64,000 nt of DNA, taken from positions 124,001 to 188,000 of the forward strand of contig NZ_VITY01000013.1 in assembly GCF_007993935.1 (NCBI RefSeq), given 5' to 3'. Positions 25,625 to 34,235 of this stretch are shown piece by piece. How positions within the stretch are numbered: position 1 is the stretch's first letter; each line of letters opens with the position of its first letter. A program made the translations under genes and the position numbers. This DNA is from Bradyrhizobium macuxiense. Its GTDB lineage: Bacteria > Pseudomonadota > Alphaproteobacteria > Rhizobiales > Xanthobacteraceae. Below the pieces are notes generated by a model that saw only the letters and a program-made list of their open reading frames with translations, had not been told where the DNA came from and did not search any database.

Positions 25625-27145
25625 CTATCCGTTTGTGCGTGATGGGGAGGTGGGTGTGAAAGTGGGGCCGTTAGGCTTGATACGAATGCCCGGCCGCAAA
25701 TGTTTCCACGGCAGCGTGGCGGTGTCGGCCGGCATTGCACCGGGCGCGGCGCAGATCAGCAGTTTCTCCGCGATCGGTTCGAAATCGGCGCGGAAATGCA
25801 CCGAGCTCTTGTTGACCAGGATCTTCTGCGCCGTCGGCTCGATACCGACATAGCGGTACATCGACTGGTCGGCAAGCTGGGCCTTGTAGGAGCCGACGAC
25901 GACGCGGACGTCGCCGACCCGCAGGCAGGCCGAGGGGCCCATATCCATGTCGCGGCCGCCGAAATAGGGGCCGGGCGCCACGAACTTGCCGTCCGACAGT
26001 TTCTCGACGACGAAAGTCTCCCGGTAGGGCGCGTCGCCGGGAATACCGGACTTGCCGCCGAGCTCGAGCGTGACCGATGCGCCGACCCCCGCCGCGTGCG
26101 CGGTCTTCGCGGATTGCGGGTCGTAGATCACGCCGGTTGCGGCGCTCGCTCGGTTGCGCACCAGCGCGCGCAGCATGCCTGTCGTGTCGGAATCGCCGCC
26201 GGCGCCGGGATTGTCCTGGGTGTCGGCGATGATGATCGGCTTGCTGGCCGACTTCGCCAGTTGCATCGCCAACTGCACGCCTTCGTCCGGCGAATAGATC
26301 CGGCCGTCGAAATCGTCCTCATGGCTCTCGACCAGGGCGACGACCTTGTCGGCGGCCGCATCCGCGTCGGCCTGGGTCCGGCCATAGGCGAACACGCTCG
26401 GCCCGCAATCCCTGAAATCGGCCGCCGGGAAGCCCGGGGCAAACGACAGCGTCGGCACGGCGTCACCCTCGAGAGCCGCGAGCTTCTGATAGATGCCCTT
26501 GGTCGGCTGGTCGTTGGTGCATTGCCAGCTGATCGGGATCAGGAACGACAATTGCCGGAATGCTTTTGCAAAGCGCTGCCCGGACTTGAGCATCAGCGCC
26601 AGATGCCGCGCGCAGGCGCGGCCGGTGTCGGCCATGTCGACATGCGGGTAGGTGCGGTAGGCGATCAGCGCATCGGCATGTTCGACCATCTTGGGCGAGA
26701 CGTTGGCGTGCAGATCGAGGCTCACCACCAACAGCACGTCCGGGCCGATGGCCTTGCGCACGCGCGCGAGGGTTTCGCCTTCGCCGTCGTCATAGTGCTC
26801 GGTGACCATGGCGCCGTGCAGGTCGAGATAGACCGCGTCGATCGGCCCGGCCGCGACAATGCCGTCGACCATTTCCGTGACGATCCGCTCGAACGCATCC
26901 TTGCTGACATGCGCCGACGGGCTCGCCGCGGCGAAGATCGTCGGCACCAGCTCCCAGCCATTGGCTTCCGCGGCCTCGACGAACCCGGCAAGCCCGACAT
27001 TGATCCTGCGCATGACCTTGAGCACGTCGGCGCCATGCGTCATCGACGGCCAGCCGCCGCCATGCACGAAGTCGTCATAGGTTGCCTTCGTCGGTGCGAA
27101 GGTGTTGGTCTCGTGCAGGAAGCCGCCAACGGCAATGCGGGTCAT
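25625..27145 (-). CDS. M81 family metallopeptidase (MlrC-like)
   Basis: A 506-residue protein of the MlrC/M81 family, named for the last step of microcystin breakdown in sphingomonads. The N-terminus RIAVGGFLHETNTFAPTKA carries the HETNTF motif, with further likely metal-site blocks DLHGAMVTEHYDDGEG and VSLDLHANVS and the C-terminal IIADTQDNPGAGGDSD. Most family members are in non-microcystin-degrading rhizobia, where the role is probably cleavage of unusual amide bonds. The ATG at 27145 is preferred over an in-frame TTG one codon upstream. First gene of the peptidase-amidase run. Confidence 0.88.
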   Translation of the reverse strand: MTRIAVGGFLHETNTFAPTKATYDDFVHGGGWPSMTHGADVLKVMRRINVGLAGFVEAAEANGWELVPTIFAAASPSAHVSKDAFERIVTEMVDGIVAAGPIDAVYLDLHGAMVTEHYDDGEGETLARVRKAIGPDVLLVVSLDLHANVSPKMVEHADALIAYRTYPHVDMADTGRACARHLALMLKSGQRFAKAFRQLSFLIPISWQCTNDQPTKGIYQKLAALEGDAVPTLSFAPGFPAADFRDCGPSVFAYGRTQADADAAADKVVALVESHEDDFDGRIYSPDEGVQLAMQLAKSASKPIIIADTQDNPGAGGDSDTTGMLRALVRNRASAATGVIYDPQSAKTAHAAGVGASVTLELGGKSGIPGDAPYRETFVVEKLSDGKFVAPGPYFGGRDMDMGPSACLRVGDVRVVVGSYKAQLADQSMYRYVGIEPTAQKILVNKSSVHFRADFEPIAEKLLICAAPGAMPADTATLPWKHLRPGIRIKPNGPTFTPTSPSRTNG

Positions 27146-27214
27146 CAAGGTCTCGACAGGTTTCTTCGATGATGAAGCGAATTGGAAGCAATCGCATCAT
27201 CCCACCATCTGAGT

Positions 27215-27285
27215 TGGAGCATGATCGTTCGAAAGCCGGTTCGCCTCTTCCGGATCGCGCTCTAGCGCGCGACGTTAAGCGTGTC
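27215..27285. repeat. possible decayed dispersed repeat
   Basis: GGAGCATGATCGTTCGAAAGCCGGTT ... CTCTTCCGGATCGCGCTCTAGCGCGCG resembles the 'GCATGATCCGGAAAA' repeat at 50181-50230 with degenerate arms. Reported by resemblance only; it lies in the gap between the ABC operon and the M81 gene. Confidence 0.3.
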
Positions 27286-27376
27286 GTCGCGCCAAGCGCA
27301 AGTCGGCGAGCACTGCCGGAATTGCATGCCCTATGGGCGTATTGAAAGGCCCACAGTTCAGGCTAAGGCTAAAGAC

Positions 27377-29041
27377 CTAGGCCGTTGCCACAATGCCTTC
27401 CGAAACCGGGCGGAAGTTGGCGAAGTCCCAACCGCGCCCCGGTGCCGCGTCGAGCAGCGCGCGGGTATAGGCCTGTTGCGGATTGGTCAGCACCTCGGCG
27501 GCCGGCCCCTGTTCCACGACCCGTCCACGCTGCATCACAGCGACGTCGTCGCAGATTTGCGCGGCAACGCGCAAATCATGCGTGATGAACAACAGCGCGA
27601 TGCCGAGCCGACGCTGGATTTCGTCGAGCAGATCCAGAACCTGCGCCTGCACCGAGACGTCGAGCGCGGATACGGCTTCATCAGCCACCAGCACGTCGGG
27701 ATCGAGCGCCAGCGCGCGCGCGATCGCGATGCGCTGGCGTTGGCCGCCGGAGAACTGGTGCGGATAGCGCGAGATCGCATCAGGCGGCAAGTGGACGAGC
27801 TCGAGCAGCTCGCGGGCGCGTGCCAGCGCGTCCTTGCGCGGCATGCCGTAGTTGATCGGGCCCTCCGCGATGCTCTCGCCGACAGTGACGCGCGGATTGA
27901 GCGAGCGGTAGGGGTCCTGGAAGATGATCTGGATCTTCTGGCGATGCGGCTGCAACAGCCGGCGCGACAAATCCGAGATCTCGCGGCCGGCGAGCCGCAC
28001 CCCGCCCGAGGTCGGATCGATCAGGCGGACGATGCAGCGTGCCACGGTCGACTTGCCGGAGCCGCTTTCGCCGACGATGCCGAGCGTGCGACCCTTCCTC
28101 AGGGTGAGGGTGACGTTGCTGGCGGCCGCGACCTCGCGGGCTTTGCCGTACAGCGACCGCTCCCGGTAGATCTTGCTGAGCTCGTTGGCTTCCAGCACCA
28201 CCGGCTCGGTCGTTTCCGGCCGCGGCGCGCGCGGCACGAGGCTCGGCACCGAGGACAAGAGGTTGCGGGTGTATTCCATCTTCGGAGTGCGCAGCACGTC
28301 CTGCAGCGGGCCGGCTTCGACCAGCCTTCCGTGCCGCATCACCGCGACGCGATCGGCGATCTCGGCCACCACGCCCATATCGTGGGTGATGAACAGAACA
28401 GCCGTGCCGTGATCGCGTTGCAGGTCGCGGATCAGCGTCAGGATCTGCTTCTGGGTGGTGACGTCGAGCGCCGTGGTCGGCTCGTCCGCGATCAGTAGCT
28501 TCGGTTCCAGCACCAGCGCCATCGCGATCATGATGCGCTGGCGCTGTCCGCCGGAGAGGCGGTGAGGGTAGGAGGAGAAGATGCGCTCCACGTCCGGCAG
28601 TCGCACATGCTCCATCATCGCCAGGATCTTCTGACGCCGCGCGCGGGAGTCGAGATCGGTATGGGCGCGCAGCACCTCGTCGATCTGGCGGCCGACCGGC
28701 ACGACCGGATTGAGCGCGGTCATCGGCTCCTGGAAGATCATCGCCATCCGCGTCGCGCGCAATTGCCGCAGCCGCCGGTCGGTCGCGGTGAGCAGTTCCT
28801 CGCCGACCAGTTTGACGCTGCCGCCCGACGGCACCAGCGTGCCCTTCTGCTGCAAGCCCATCACGGTGAGCGAGGTCACCGACTTGCCCGAGCCGCTTTC
28901 GCCGACGAGGCACAGCGTCTCGCCTTCGTGCACCTGCAGCGACAGGTCGTCGATGATGCGATGCGCATCCGCCTTGCGGCCGAGGCCGACGACGAGGTTG
29001 TTGATGTCGAGGACGACGTTGGAAAAGTTCGTTGTGGTCAC
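27377..29041 (-). CDS. peptide ABC transporter ATPase, two fused nucleotide-binding domains (DppD-DppF type)
   Basis: A 554-residue protein with two complete ABC ATPase domains. Domain 1 (about 8-270): Walker A GESGSGKSVTSL, signature LSGGQRQRIMIA, Walker B LLIADEPTTALD. Domain 2 (about 285-540): GESGSGKSTVARC, FSGGQRQRIAIA, VLVADEAVSALD. Note Ala in place of Pro in the second 'DEAVSALD', common in this family. It powers the two adjacent permeases in peptide-type uptake at the inner membrane. The start is GTG at 29041, overlapping the permease stop as GTGA, which shows coupling. Confidence 0.92.
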   Translation of the reverse strand: MTTTNFSNVVLDINNLVVGLGRKADAHRIIDDLSLQVHEGETLCLVGESGSGKSVTSLTVMGLQQKGTLVPSGGSVKLVGEELLTATDRRLRQLRATRMAMIFQEPMTALNPVVPVGRQIDEVLRAHTDLDSRARRQKILAMMEHVRLPDVERIFSSYPHRLSGGQRQRIMIAMALVLEPKLLIADEPTTALDVTTQKQILTLIRDLQRDHGTAVLFITHDMGVVAEIADRVAVMRHGRLVEAGPLQDVLRTPKMEYTRNLLSSVPSLVPRAPRPETTEPVVLEANELSKIYRERSLYGKAREVAAASNVTLTLRKGRTLGIVGESGSGKSTVARCIVRLIDPTSGGVRLAGREISDLSRRLLQPHRQKIQIIFQDPYRSLNPRVTVGESIAEGPINYGMPRKDALARARELLELVHLPPDAISRYPHQFSGGQRQRIAIARALALDPDVLVADEAVSALDVSVQAQVLDLLDEIQRRLGIALLFITHDLRVAAQICDDVAVMQRGRVVEQGPAAEVLTNPQQAYTRALLDAAPGRGWDFANFRPVSEGIVATA

Positions 29042-29925
29042 TTGCCCTCACGCTGCTTCATGCGGGGATCGAGCGCGTCGCGCGCGGCGTCGCCGATCAG
29101 ATTGACGCTGAGAATCGCGATCGAGAGCAGCAGCCCCGGCCAGAAGATCAGCGACGGCTTGACCTGGAAATAGGCGCGGCCCTCGGCCATGATGTTGCCC
29201 CAGGTCGGCGTTTCCGGCGAGATGCCCGCGCCGAGGAACGACAGGATCGCCTCGGTCAGGATCGCGGACGCGCAAACGTAAGTGCCTTGCACGATCAGCG
29301 GCGCGATCGTGTTCGGCATCAGATGCCGCCACATGACCTTCGGCAGGCTCGAGCCGAGCGAGATCGCGGCCTCGACATAGGGTTCCTCGCGCGCGGTCAG
29401 CACCACCGAGCGCACCAGTCGCGCCACGCGCGGGATCTCGGGGATGGTGATCGCGACCATCACGGTCCAGATGCTGGCGCCGGACAGCGACACCACGGCG
29501 ATCGCGAGCAGGATGGCGGGGATCGCCATCAGGCCGTCCATCACGCGCATCATCACCGCATCGACCCAGCGGAAGAAGCCGGCGACGAGGCCGATCAGGA
29601 GCCCGACGCCGATCGAGCAGACGGCGGCGCCGAGCCCGATCACCAGCGAGATCCGCGCGCCGTAGATGATGCGCGACAGCAGGTCGCGTCCATAGGCATC
29701 GGTGCCGAGCAAATATTGCGCGCTCGACGGCTTCAGCCGCTGCGCCGGCGTCAGCAAGAGTGGATCATGGGGCGCAAGGAGCGGTGCGAAGATCGCCATC
29801 AGGATGATGAGGACGAGGCAGATCGTCGCAACCGCGATGATCGGCGTCGACGTCAGGAAGCCGAATTTGACGCGGAACGGCCGGGTGACGGGGAGAGAGG
29901 ATTCAGGGAGGGTATCGATCGCCAT
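29038..29925 (-). CDS. peptide ABC transporter permease (DppC type)
   Basis: A 295-residue inner-membrane permease with about six helices. The N-terminal segment FAPLLAPHDPLLLTPAQRLKP followed by YLLGTDAYGRDLLSRIIYGAR is the hallmark of DppC/OppC proteins. The EAA loop for ATPase contact is EAAISLGSSLPKVMWRHLMPN. It ends in LIGDAARDALDPRMK. It overlaps the ATPase gene by four bases and starts three bases after the DppB-type gene. Confidence 0.92.
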   Translation of the reverse strand: MAIDTLPESSLPVTRPFRVKFGFLTSTPIIAVATICLVLIILMAIFAPLLAPHDPLLLTPAQRLKPSSAQYLLGTDAYGRDLLSRIIYGARISLVIGLGAAVCSIGVGLLIGLVAGFFRWVDAVMMRVMDGLMAIPAILLAIAVVSLSGASIWTVMVAITIPEIPRVARLVRSVVLTAREEPYVEAAISLGSSLPKVMWRHLMPNTIAPLIVQGTYVCASAILTEAILSFLGAGISPETPTWGNIMAEGRAYFQVKPSLIFWPGLLLSIAILSVNLIGDAARDALDPRMKQREGK

Positions 29926-29928
29926 CGC

Positions 29929-30933
29929 TTAATACCGGATACGAGGATCGAGCAGGGTGTAAGCAACGTCGATCAACAGATTGACGCCGACATAGATGCC
30001 CGACGTCAGAAGGATCATCGCCTGGATCACCGGATAGTCGCGCGCCAGCACCGCATCGACGGTGAGGCGGCCGATGCCGGGCAGGTTGAACACGCTCTCG
30101 GTGACGACGACGCCCGAGATCAGCAGCGCGAAACCGGAACCGATCACGGTGATGACCGGTACCGCGGCGTTGCGCAGCGCATGGCGCAGCAGCACGCCGG
30201 CCTCGCCGATGCCCTTGGCGCGCGCGGTGCGCACGTAATCCTCGCCCAGCACATCGAGCATCGAGGCCCGCGTCATGCGTGCGATCAGCGCGACATAGAT
30301 GAAGGAGAGGGTGCAGGTCGGCAGGATGAGGCGTTCGAAGAACGGAACGAAGCTGTCCCTCACGCAGGCGGCGACCTCAAGCGTGCTGAGCGAATTCGGC
30401 GGCGCTTTCGCGCAGGCCGACATGATGCTCTTGTAGCCTTGCACCGGCACCCAGCGCAGATCGATTGCAAAGAACTGGATCAGCACATAGCCGATCACGA
30501 ACACCGGCACCGAGAAGCCGAGCACCGACAGCCCCATCACGAAGCGGTCGATCCAGGTGCCGTGCTTCCACGCCGCGATCACGCCGAGCGGCACCGCCAC
30601 CAGGATCGAGAGGGTGATGGTGGCGAGCGCAACCGCAATCGAGGGCTCGAGGCGCGGGCCGATCATCTCGAGGATCGGCTTGTTCGAGATCAAGGAGACG
30701 CCGAGGTCGCCGTGCAGCAGCTTGGCGACCCAGGTGTAGAACTGGATGTAGATCGGCTCGTTGAGACCAAGCGAGGTGCGAATGCGATCGAGCTGTTCGG
30801 GCGTCGCGTTGTCGCCGGCGAGAATGGCGGCCGGGTCGCCCGGCGTCAGCCGCAGCAACAGGAACACGAACAGAGCCACCACGCCCATCACGGGAATGGC
30901 GGCGAGGATGCGGCGAAGCAGATATCCGAGCAA
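29929..30933 (-). CDS. peptide ABC transporter permease (DppB type)
   Basis: A 334-residue permease opening LLGYLLRRILAAIPVMGVV and carrying FLLLRLTPGDPAAILAG, the standard DppB N-terminus. The EAA-type loop is YVRTARAKGIGEAGVLLRHALRNA. I place the start at the TTG at 30933, the only start that gives a DppB-like N-terminus; the frame upstream encodes unrelated polar sequence. A TTG start may lower expression. First gene of the transporter operon; the oxidase gene lies upstream with about 160 bases between. Confidence 0.88.
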   Translation of the reverse strand: MLGYLLRRILAAIPVMGVVALFVFLLLRLTPGDPAAILAGDNATPEQLDRIRTSLGLNEPIYIQFYTWVAKLLHGDLGVSLISNKPILEMIGPRLEPSIAVALATITLSILVAVPLGVIAAWKHGTWIDRFVMGLSVLGFSVPVFVIGYVLIQFFAIDLRWVPVQGYKSIMSACAKAPPNSLSTLEVAACVRDSFVPFFERLILPTCTLSFIYVALIARMTRASMLDVLGEDYVRTARAKGIGEAGVLLRHALRNAAVPVITVIGSGFALLISGVVVTESVFNLPGIGRLTVDAVLARDYPVIQAMILLTSGIYVGVNLLIDVAYTLLDPRIRY

Positions 30934-31091
30934 ATTGGATCCGTTGGGTTGTGGTCGATGAAGTCCCCAGCGGGACCGTTGCACACCGGACCGTAGCACA
31001 GATGGTAGAGGACACACTGGAGAACTTCAGCAAGTCCCATGCCATCGGTGCTGCAGTTTTTGCGGTGCAGCTAATCAGTTCGAGGGCGCGA

Positions 31092-32453
31092 TCATTCCTC
31101 CGATGACGTTCGAAGCAGTCCACCGGAAGGTGGATTGATTTCAGCTTTGCGAGAATGAGCGGATACATCGTCGAGCCCGGCACCAAGCGCCGGCGCCATC
31201 GACGGCGTGTCGAGGTCGCGCCAGTCATCGATCGCCCCTGCGACCATCTGCGCGGTCGCGGCCGACAGCGTCCAGCCGAGATGTCCGTGGCCGGTGTTGT
31301 AGAACACGCCCGGAATCCGCCCGGCGCGCACCACCGGCATCATGTTCGGCATCATCGGGCGCAGGCCCGCCCAGGGCAGGACTTTCGACGTATCGATCCC
31401 CGGGAAATGATGCCGCACCCAATCGACCAGCGGCTGGATGCGGTCGGCGCGGATATCGCGATTGAAGCCGTTGAACTCGGCGGTGCCGGCGACGCGGAAG
31501 CGGTCGGCGCCGAGCCGGCTGGTCACGATCTTCGCGGCTTCATCGAGCAGGCTGACGGTCGGTGCGGCATCCCGGCTTTGCGGCGCATCGAGCTGCACCG
31601 TGATCGAATAGCCCTTCACCGGATAGACGTTGACGCGGTCGTTGAGCAGGCCCGCGAAGTGGCGGCTCGCGACGCCGGCGCAAATCACGATGCCGTCCGC
31701 CTGCAATTCATGTCGTGTCACGACATCAGCCTCATGCGAGGTCGCTTCGTTCCAGCCGATGCGGAAACCGCCATTGTCGCGCGCGATCGTGTCGACGTCG
31801 GCTTCATGGATGAAAGCCGCGCCGCGGCGGATGCAGACCTCGGCGAGGCCGCGCGTGAACTTGTGGATATCGCCGGTCGCATCCGACGGCGTGAAGAAAC
31901 CGCCATAGCAGCTGGTTTGCAGCGCGGGTTCGATGCTGCGGATTTCGTCCGCCGTCACCGGCCGGCGGTCGAGCCCGCCCTGTTGCAGCAGCGTGTTGAC
32001 CCGCAGGCCGGCCTCGAAGCCGGCCTTGTCGTGATAGACGTGCAGGATGCCGCGGCGTTCGAGATCGAAGGCAATGTTCTCGCGCTGTGCGATCGAGAAC
32101 AGATGCTTGCGCGCTTCGATTGCGAGTTTTGTGGTCTCGATGGTGTTGGCGCGATAGCGGGTGATGTGGCCTACGAACTCGCCGATCCAGGAATATTTGT
32201 GCCAGCTCGGCTTCGGATTCATCAGAAGCGGCGCGTCGCTTCGGAGCATCCAGCGCAGCCCCTTGAGAATGGTCGCGGCGCTGTTCCACACCTCCGCATT
32301 GCTGGCGGAGAGCTGTCCGCCGTTGGCGAACGAGGTCTCCATCGCGGCGTAGCGATGCCTGTCGAGGACAGTCACGCTGTAGCCGCGTTCGAGCAGGGCA
32401 TAGGCCGTCGTCACGCCGGTGATGCCGGCGCCGATGATCGCAATATGTGGCAT
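31092..32453 (-). CDS. FAD-dependent amino acid oxidase/dehydrogenase (DadA/glycine oxidase family)
   Basis: A 453-residue DAO-family flavoprotein. The FAD dinucleotide motif is IAIIGAGITGVTTAYALLERG at residues 4-24, and the C-terminal FAD block is YNTGHGHLGWTLSAATAQM. TSFANGGQLSASNAEVWN matches small-subunit D-amino acid dehydrogenases. It would deaminate a D-amino acid or glycine to the oxo-acid and ammonium, passing electrons to the membrane chain or oxygen. A tandem glycine riboswitch lies directly in its leader (32515-32742), which points to glycine as substrate or signal. The C-terminal 35 residues look non-conserved. Confidence 0.88.
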   Translation of the reverse strand: MPHIAIIGAGITGVTTAYALLERGYSVTVLDRHRYAAMETSFANGGQLSASNAEVWNSAATILKGLRWMLRSDAPLLMNPKPSWHKYSWIGEFVGHITRYRANTIETTKLAIEARKHLFSIAQRENIAFDLERRGILHVYHDKAGFEAGLRVNTLLQQGGLDRRPVTADEIRSIEPALQTSCYGGFFTPSDATGDIHKFTRGLAEVCIRRGAAFIHEADVDTIARDNGGFRIGWNEATSHEADVVTRHELQADGIVICAGVASRHFAGLLNDRVNVYPVKGYSITVQLDAPQSRDAAPTVSLLDEAAKIVTSRLGADRFRVAGTAEFNGFNRDIRADRIQPLVDWVRHHFPGIDTSKVLPWAGLRPMMPNMMPVVRAGRIPGVFYNTGHGHLGWTLSAATAQMVAGAIDDWRDLDTPSMAPALGAGLDDVSAHSRKAEINPPSGGLLRTSSEE

Positions 32454-32493
32454 GATGGTCTTCAGGCTCCCGTGTTGTTAGAGTCGCCGAACC

Positions 32494-32508
32494 ACCGGTG
32501 AAACCGGT
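32494..32508 (-). promoter_or_regulatory. hairpin between glycine riboswitch and oxidase start
   Basis: Read on the minus strand, ACCGGTTTCACCGGT can fold into a six-base stem with a three-base loop. It lies between the second glycine aptamer and the GGGAG ribosome site of the oxidase gene, so it is a candidate part of the expression platform. There is no T-run, so a translation-level or antitermination switch is more likely than simple termination. Confidence 0.4.
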
Positions 32509-32514
32509 CGTTTC

Positions 32515-32742
32515 GACGCCCCATCTGTCACGGTACCTGAGAGCTTGATCCGCACCGGGCCTGCGCCCGGATGCGAACTATCCCCTTCGGTGGACGTCAC
32601 GGCCCTCGATGAGTGGTCGTGTCCGTCTCTCTCCAGATCGTCCTGACGATACAGTCCTTTTGCCTGAGAGTTTCCGGGGCGGTTGCTCCGTCGGCGCCGA
32701 AGCCAACAACACGAATGTTGTCGCTTCGATCTCTCCCGCATC
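32515..32742 (-). promoter_or_regulatory. tandem glycine riboswitch (two aptamers)
   Basis: On the minus strand, aptamer 1 (about 32740-32650) starts CGGGAGAGA, has the conserved GGCGCCGACGGAGCAA core, and ends ACTCTCAGGCAAAAGGACTG. Aptamer 2 (about 32637-32519) starts CTGGAGAGA, has CCACCGAAGGGGA and ends GCTCTCAGGTACCGTGACAG. These are the hallmarks of the gcvT/glycine riboswitch class, which usually comes as two tandem aptamers and normally turns on glycine-using genes. The linker is about 12 bases. It controls the oxidase at 31092-32453 and possibly the transporter genes beyond. Confidence 0.93.
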
Positions 32743-32839
32743 GTCGCGTTGGACGGCCGGACCGTAGGCGAAGCCTCAAAAATGGACAAGGCTAAATTTC
32801 GATCCGGCAGTGCCAACGTGTTGTGCAGTGCAATCGACG

Positions 32840-33970
32840 TCAGTCGAGCGTCGCCAGCAGTGCCGCCATCAGGCGACCGCGCTCGGCGAGGCTGTCGACT
32901 TCAATGTGTTCGTTGAGCGTATGCGCATCCGCGCCGCGAACGCCGAGGCCGTCGAGGGTAGGGATCCCCATCGCGCCGGTGAAGTTGCCGTCCGATCCGC
33001 CGCCGGCGCTGCCATGCGGCAGATCGAGGCCCATCGCCGCCGCGAGGCCCTTTGCCTTTTCATAGAGGGCCATGGTGCCGGCATCCGGCTCCCACACCGG
33101 GCGGGTGACGCCGCGCGTCACCTTGAAGGTGACGTCGTTGGCGGTTCCGGACAGCGCCAGCATGCGCTCGACACCGCGGTCGAGATCGGCCTGGCGTTTG
33201 GCCATGCTGAGCGCTTCGCCGGTGCAGGTCGTTGCGACGCAATTGACCCATTGGCCGCCGTGCACGATGCCGACCGAGAAAGTGCAGTCCTCGGTGGTCA
33301 TGCCGTCGATGGCCATGATCTGCCGGGCCATTTCCCGGATCGCGGAACGGCCGGACGACAGCGTCGCGCCGGCATGGCTCGGCTTGCCGGTGGCTTCCAA
33401 ATTGAAGCGCGCGATCGCGTAGCGGCCGGTGACGACGCCGTTGTTCGGCCGGCCGGGCTCCGGCACCAGCACGTATTTGTTGCGCGCGGCCTCCGCCTCG
33501 ATGATGTCGCGCGTCGACGGCGTGCCGACCTCTTCATCGGGCGTGAACAGCACGGTGATCGGCAGCGGCGTCGTGAAGGAGGCGCGCGCCAACTGCCGGA
33601 TCGCCTCGATCGACAGATAATTGCCGCCCTTCATGTCGAAGATGCCGGGCCCGAAGCACTTGTTGCCTTCGCGCCGCCATTGCAGCTTCTCGATGGTGCC
33701 GACCGGGTGCACGGTGTCGAGGTGGCCGGCGATCAGGATGCCGGGTTGGCCCTGTTTCGGATGGGGAAAACGGGCGCGGACGCAGCCGGCAAAGCCCTGG
33801 CGTCCCGCGATGCGTTCGATCGTCGCACCCATGATCGCCATCTCGCGCGCGGCGAGATCGAGCATGCGCTCGACCGCGCGCGCATCCCAGGTCGGGCTTT
33901 CGCATTCCACCCAGCTGCGCAGGCCCTGCAGCATCGCTTCGGAATCAAAGGGGAGATTGGCTGGGTTCAT
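32840..33970 (-). CDS. M20 family peptidase (glutamate carboxypeptidase type)
   Basis: A 376-residue di-zinc peptidase of the CPG2/carboxypeptidase G type. Metal and catalytic residues are visible: HLDTVHP (with His and Asp), GPGIFDMKGGNYLS (bridging Asp), and FTPDEEVGTPST (catalytic Glu pair). SHAGATLSSGRSAI is the dimerisation-domain histidine. It would remove C-terminal residues from small peptides or folate-like conjugates. The ATG at 33970 has GAGGAAAAAACG upstream. It is divergent from the binding-protein gene at 34236, which implies shared control. Confidence 0.9.
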   Translation of the reverse strand: MNPANLPFDSEAMLQGLRSWVECESPTWDARAVERMLDLAAREMAIMGATIERIAGRQGFAGCVRARFPHPKQGQPGILIAGHLDTVHPVGTIEKLQWRREGNKCFGPGIFDMKGGNYLSIEAIRQLARASFTTPLPITVLFTPDEEVGTPSTRDIIEAEAARNKYVLVPEPGRPNNGVVTGRYAIARFNLEATGKPSHAGATLSSGRSAIREMARQIMAIDGMTTEDCTFSVGIVHGGQWVNCVATTCTGEALSMAKRQADLDRGVERMLALSGTANDVTFKVTRGVTRPVWEPDAGTMALYEKAKGLAAAMGLDLPHGSAGGGSDGNFTGAMGIPTLDGLGVRGADAHTLNEHIEVDSLAERGRLMAALLATLD

Positions 33971-34235
33971 CGTTTTTTCCTCTTGTTGTTCTGACGGCGC
34001 CGGCATCGCGCGGTGCTCACGAAAATCTCAGTCGACGATTTTGTAAAGCCAAAATCGCGCGCGCGGCCTCATTCGTTTGTGTACGTCCGATCCCGCCCGA
34101 AACCGATTGACGCGCTTTGCGCTTGGTGCAAGTCTCGATTTCACAAGCCATACAGCATGTTAGTTCGCCCAAATAACGAACCGCATGCATAACGAATAAG
34201 CCGGCTTTGACCAGTTACACGTCAGGAGAGATTGC

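Noticed and set aside
29032..30996. Very long open frame (654 codons) on the plus strand opposite the permease genes
   Set aside because: It is the antisense of two clear Dpp-type permeases; its product is His/Arg/Asp-rich with no domain, as expected from high-GC shadow frames.
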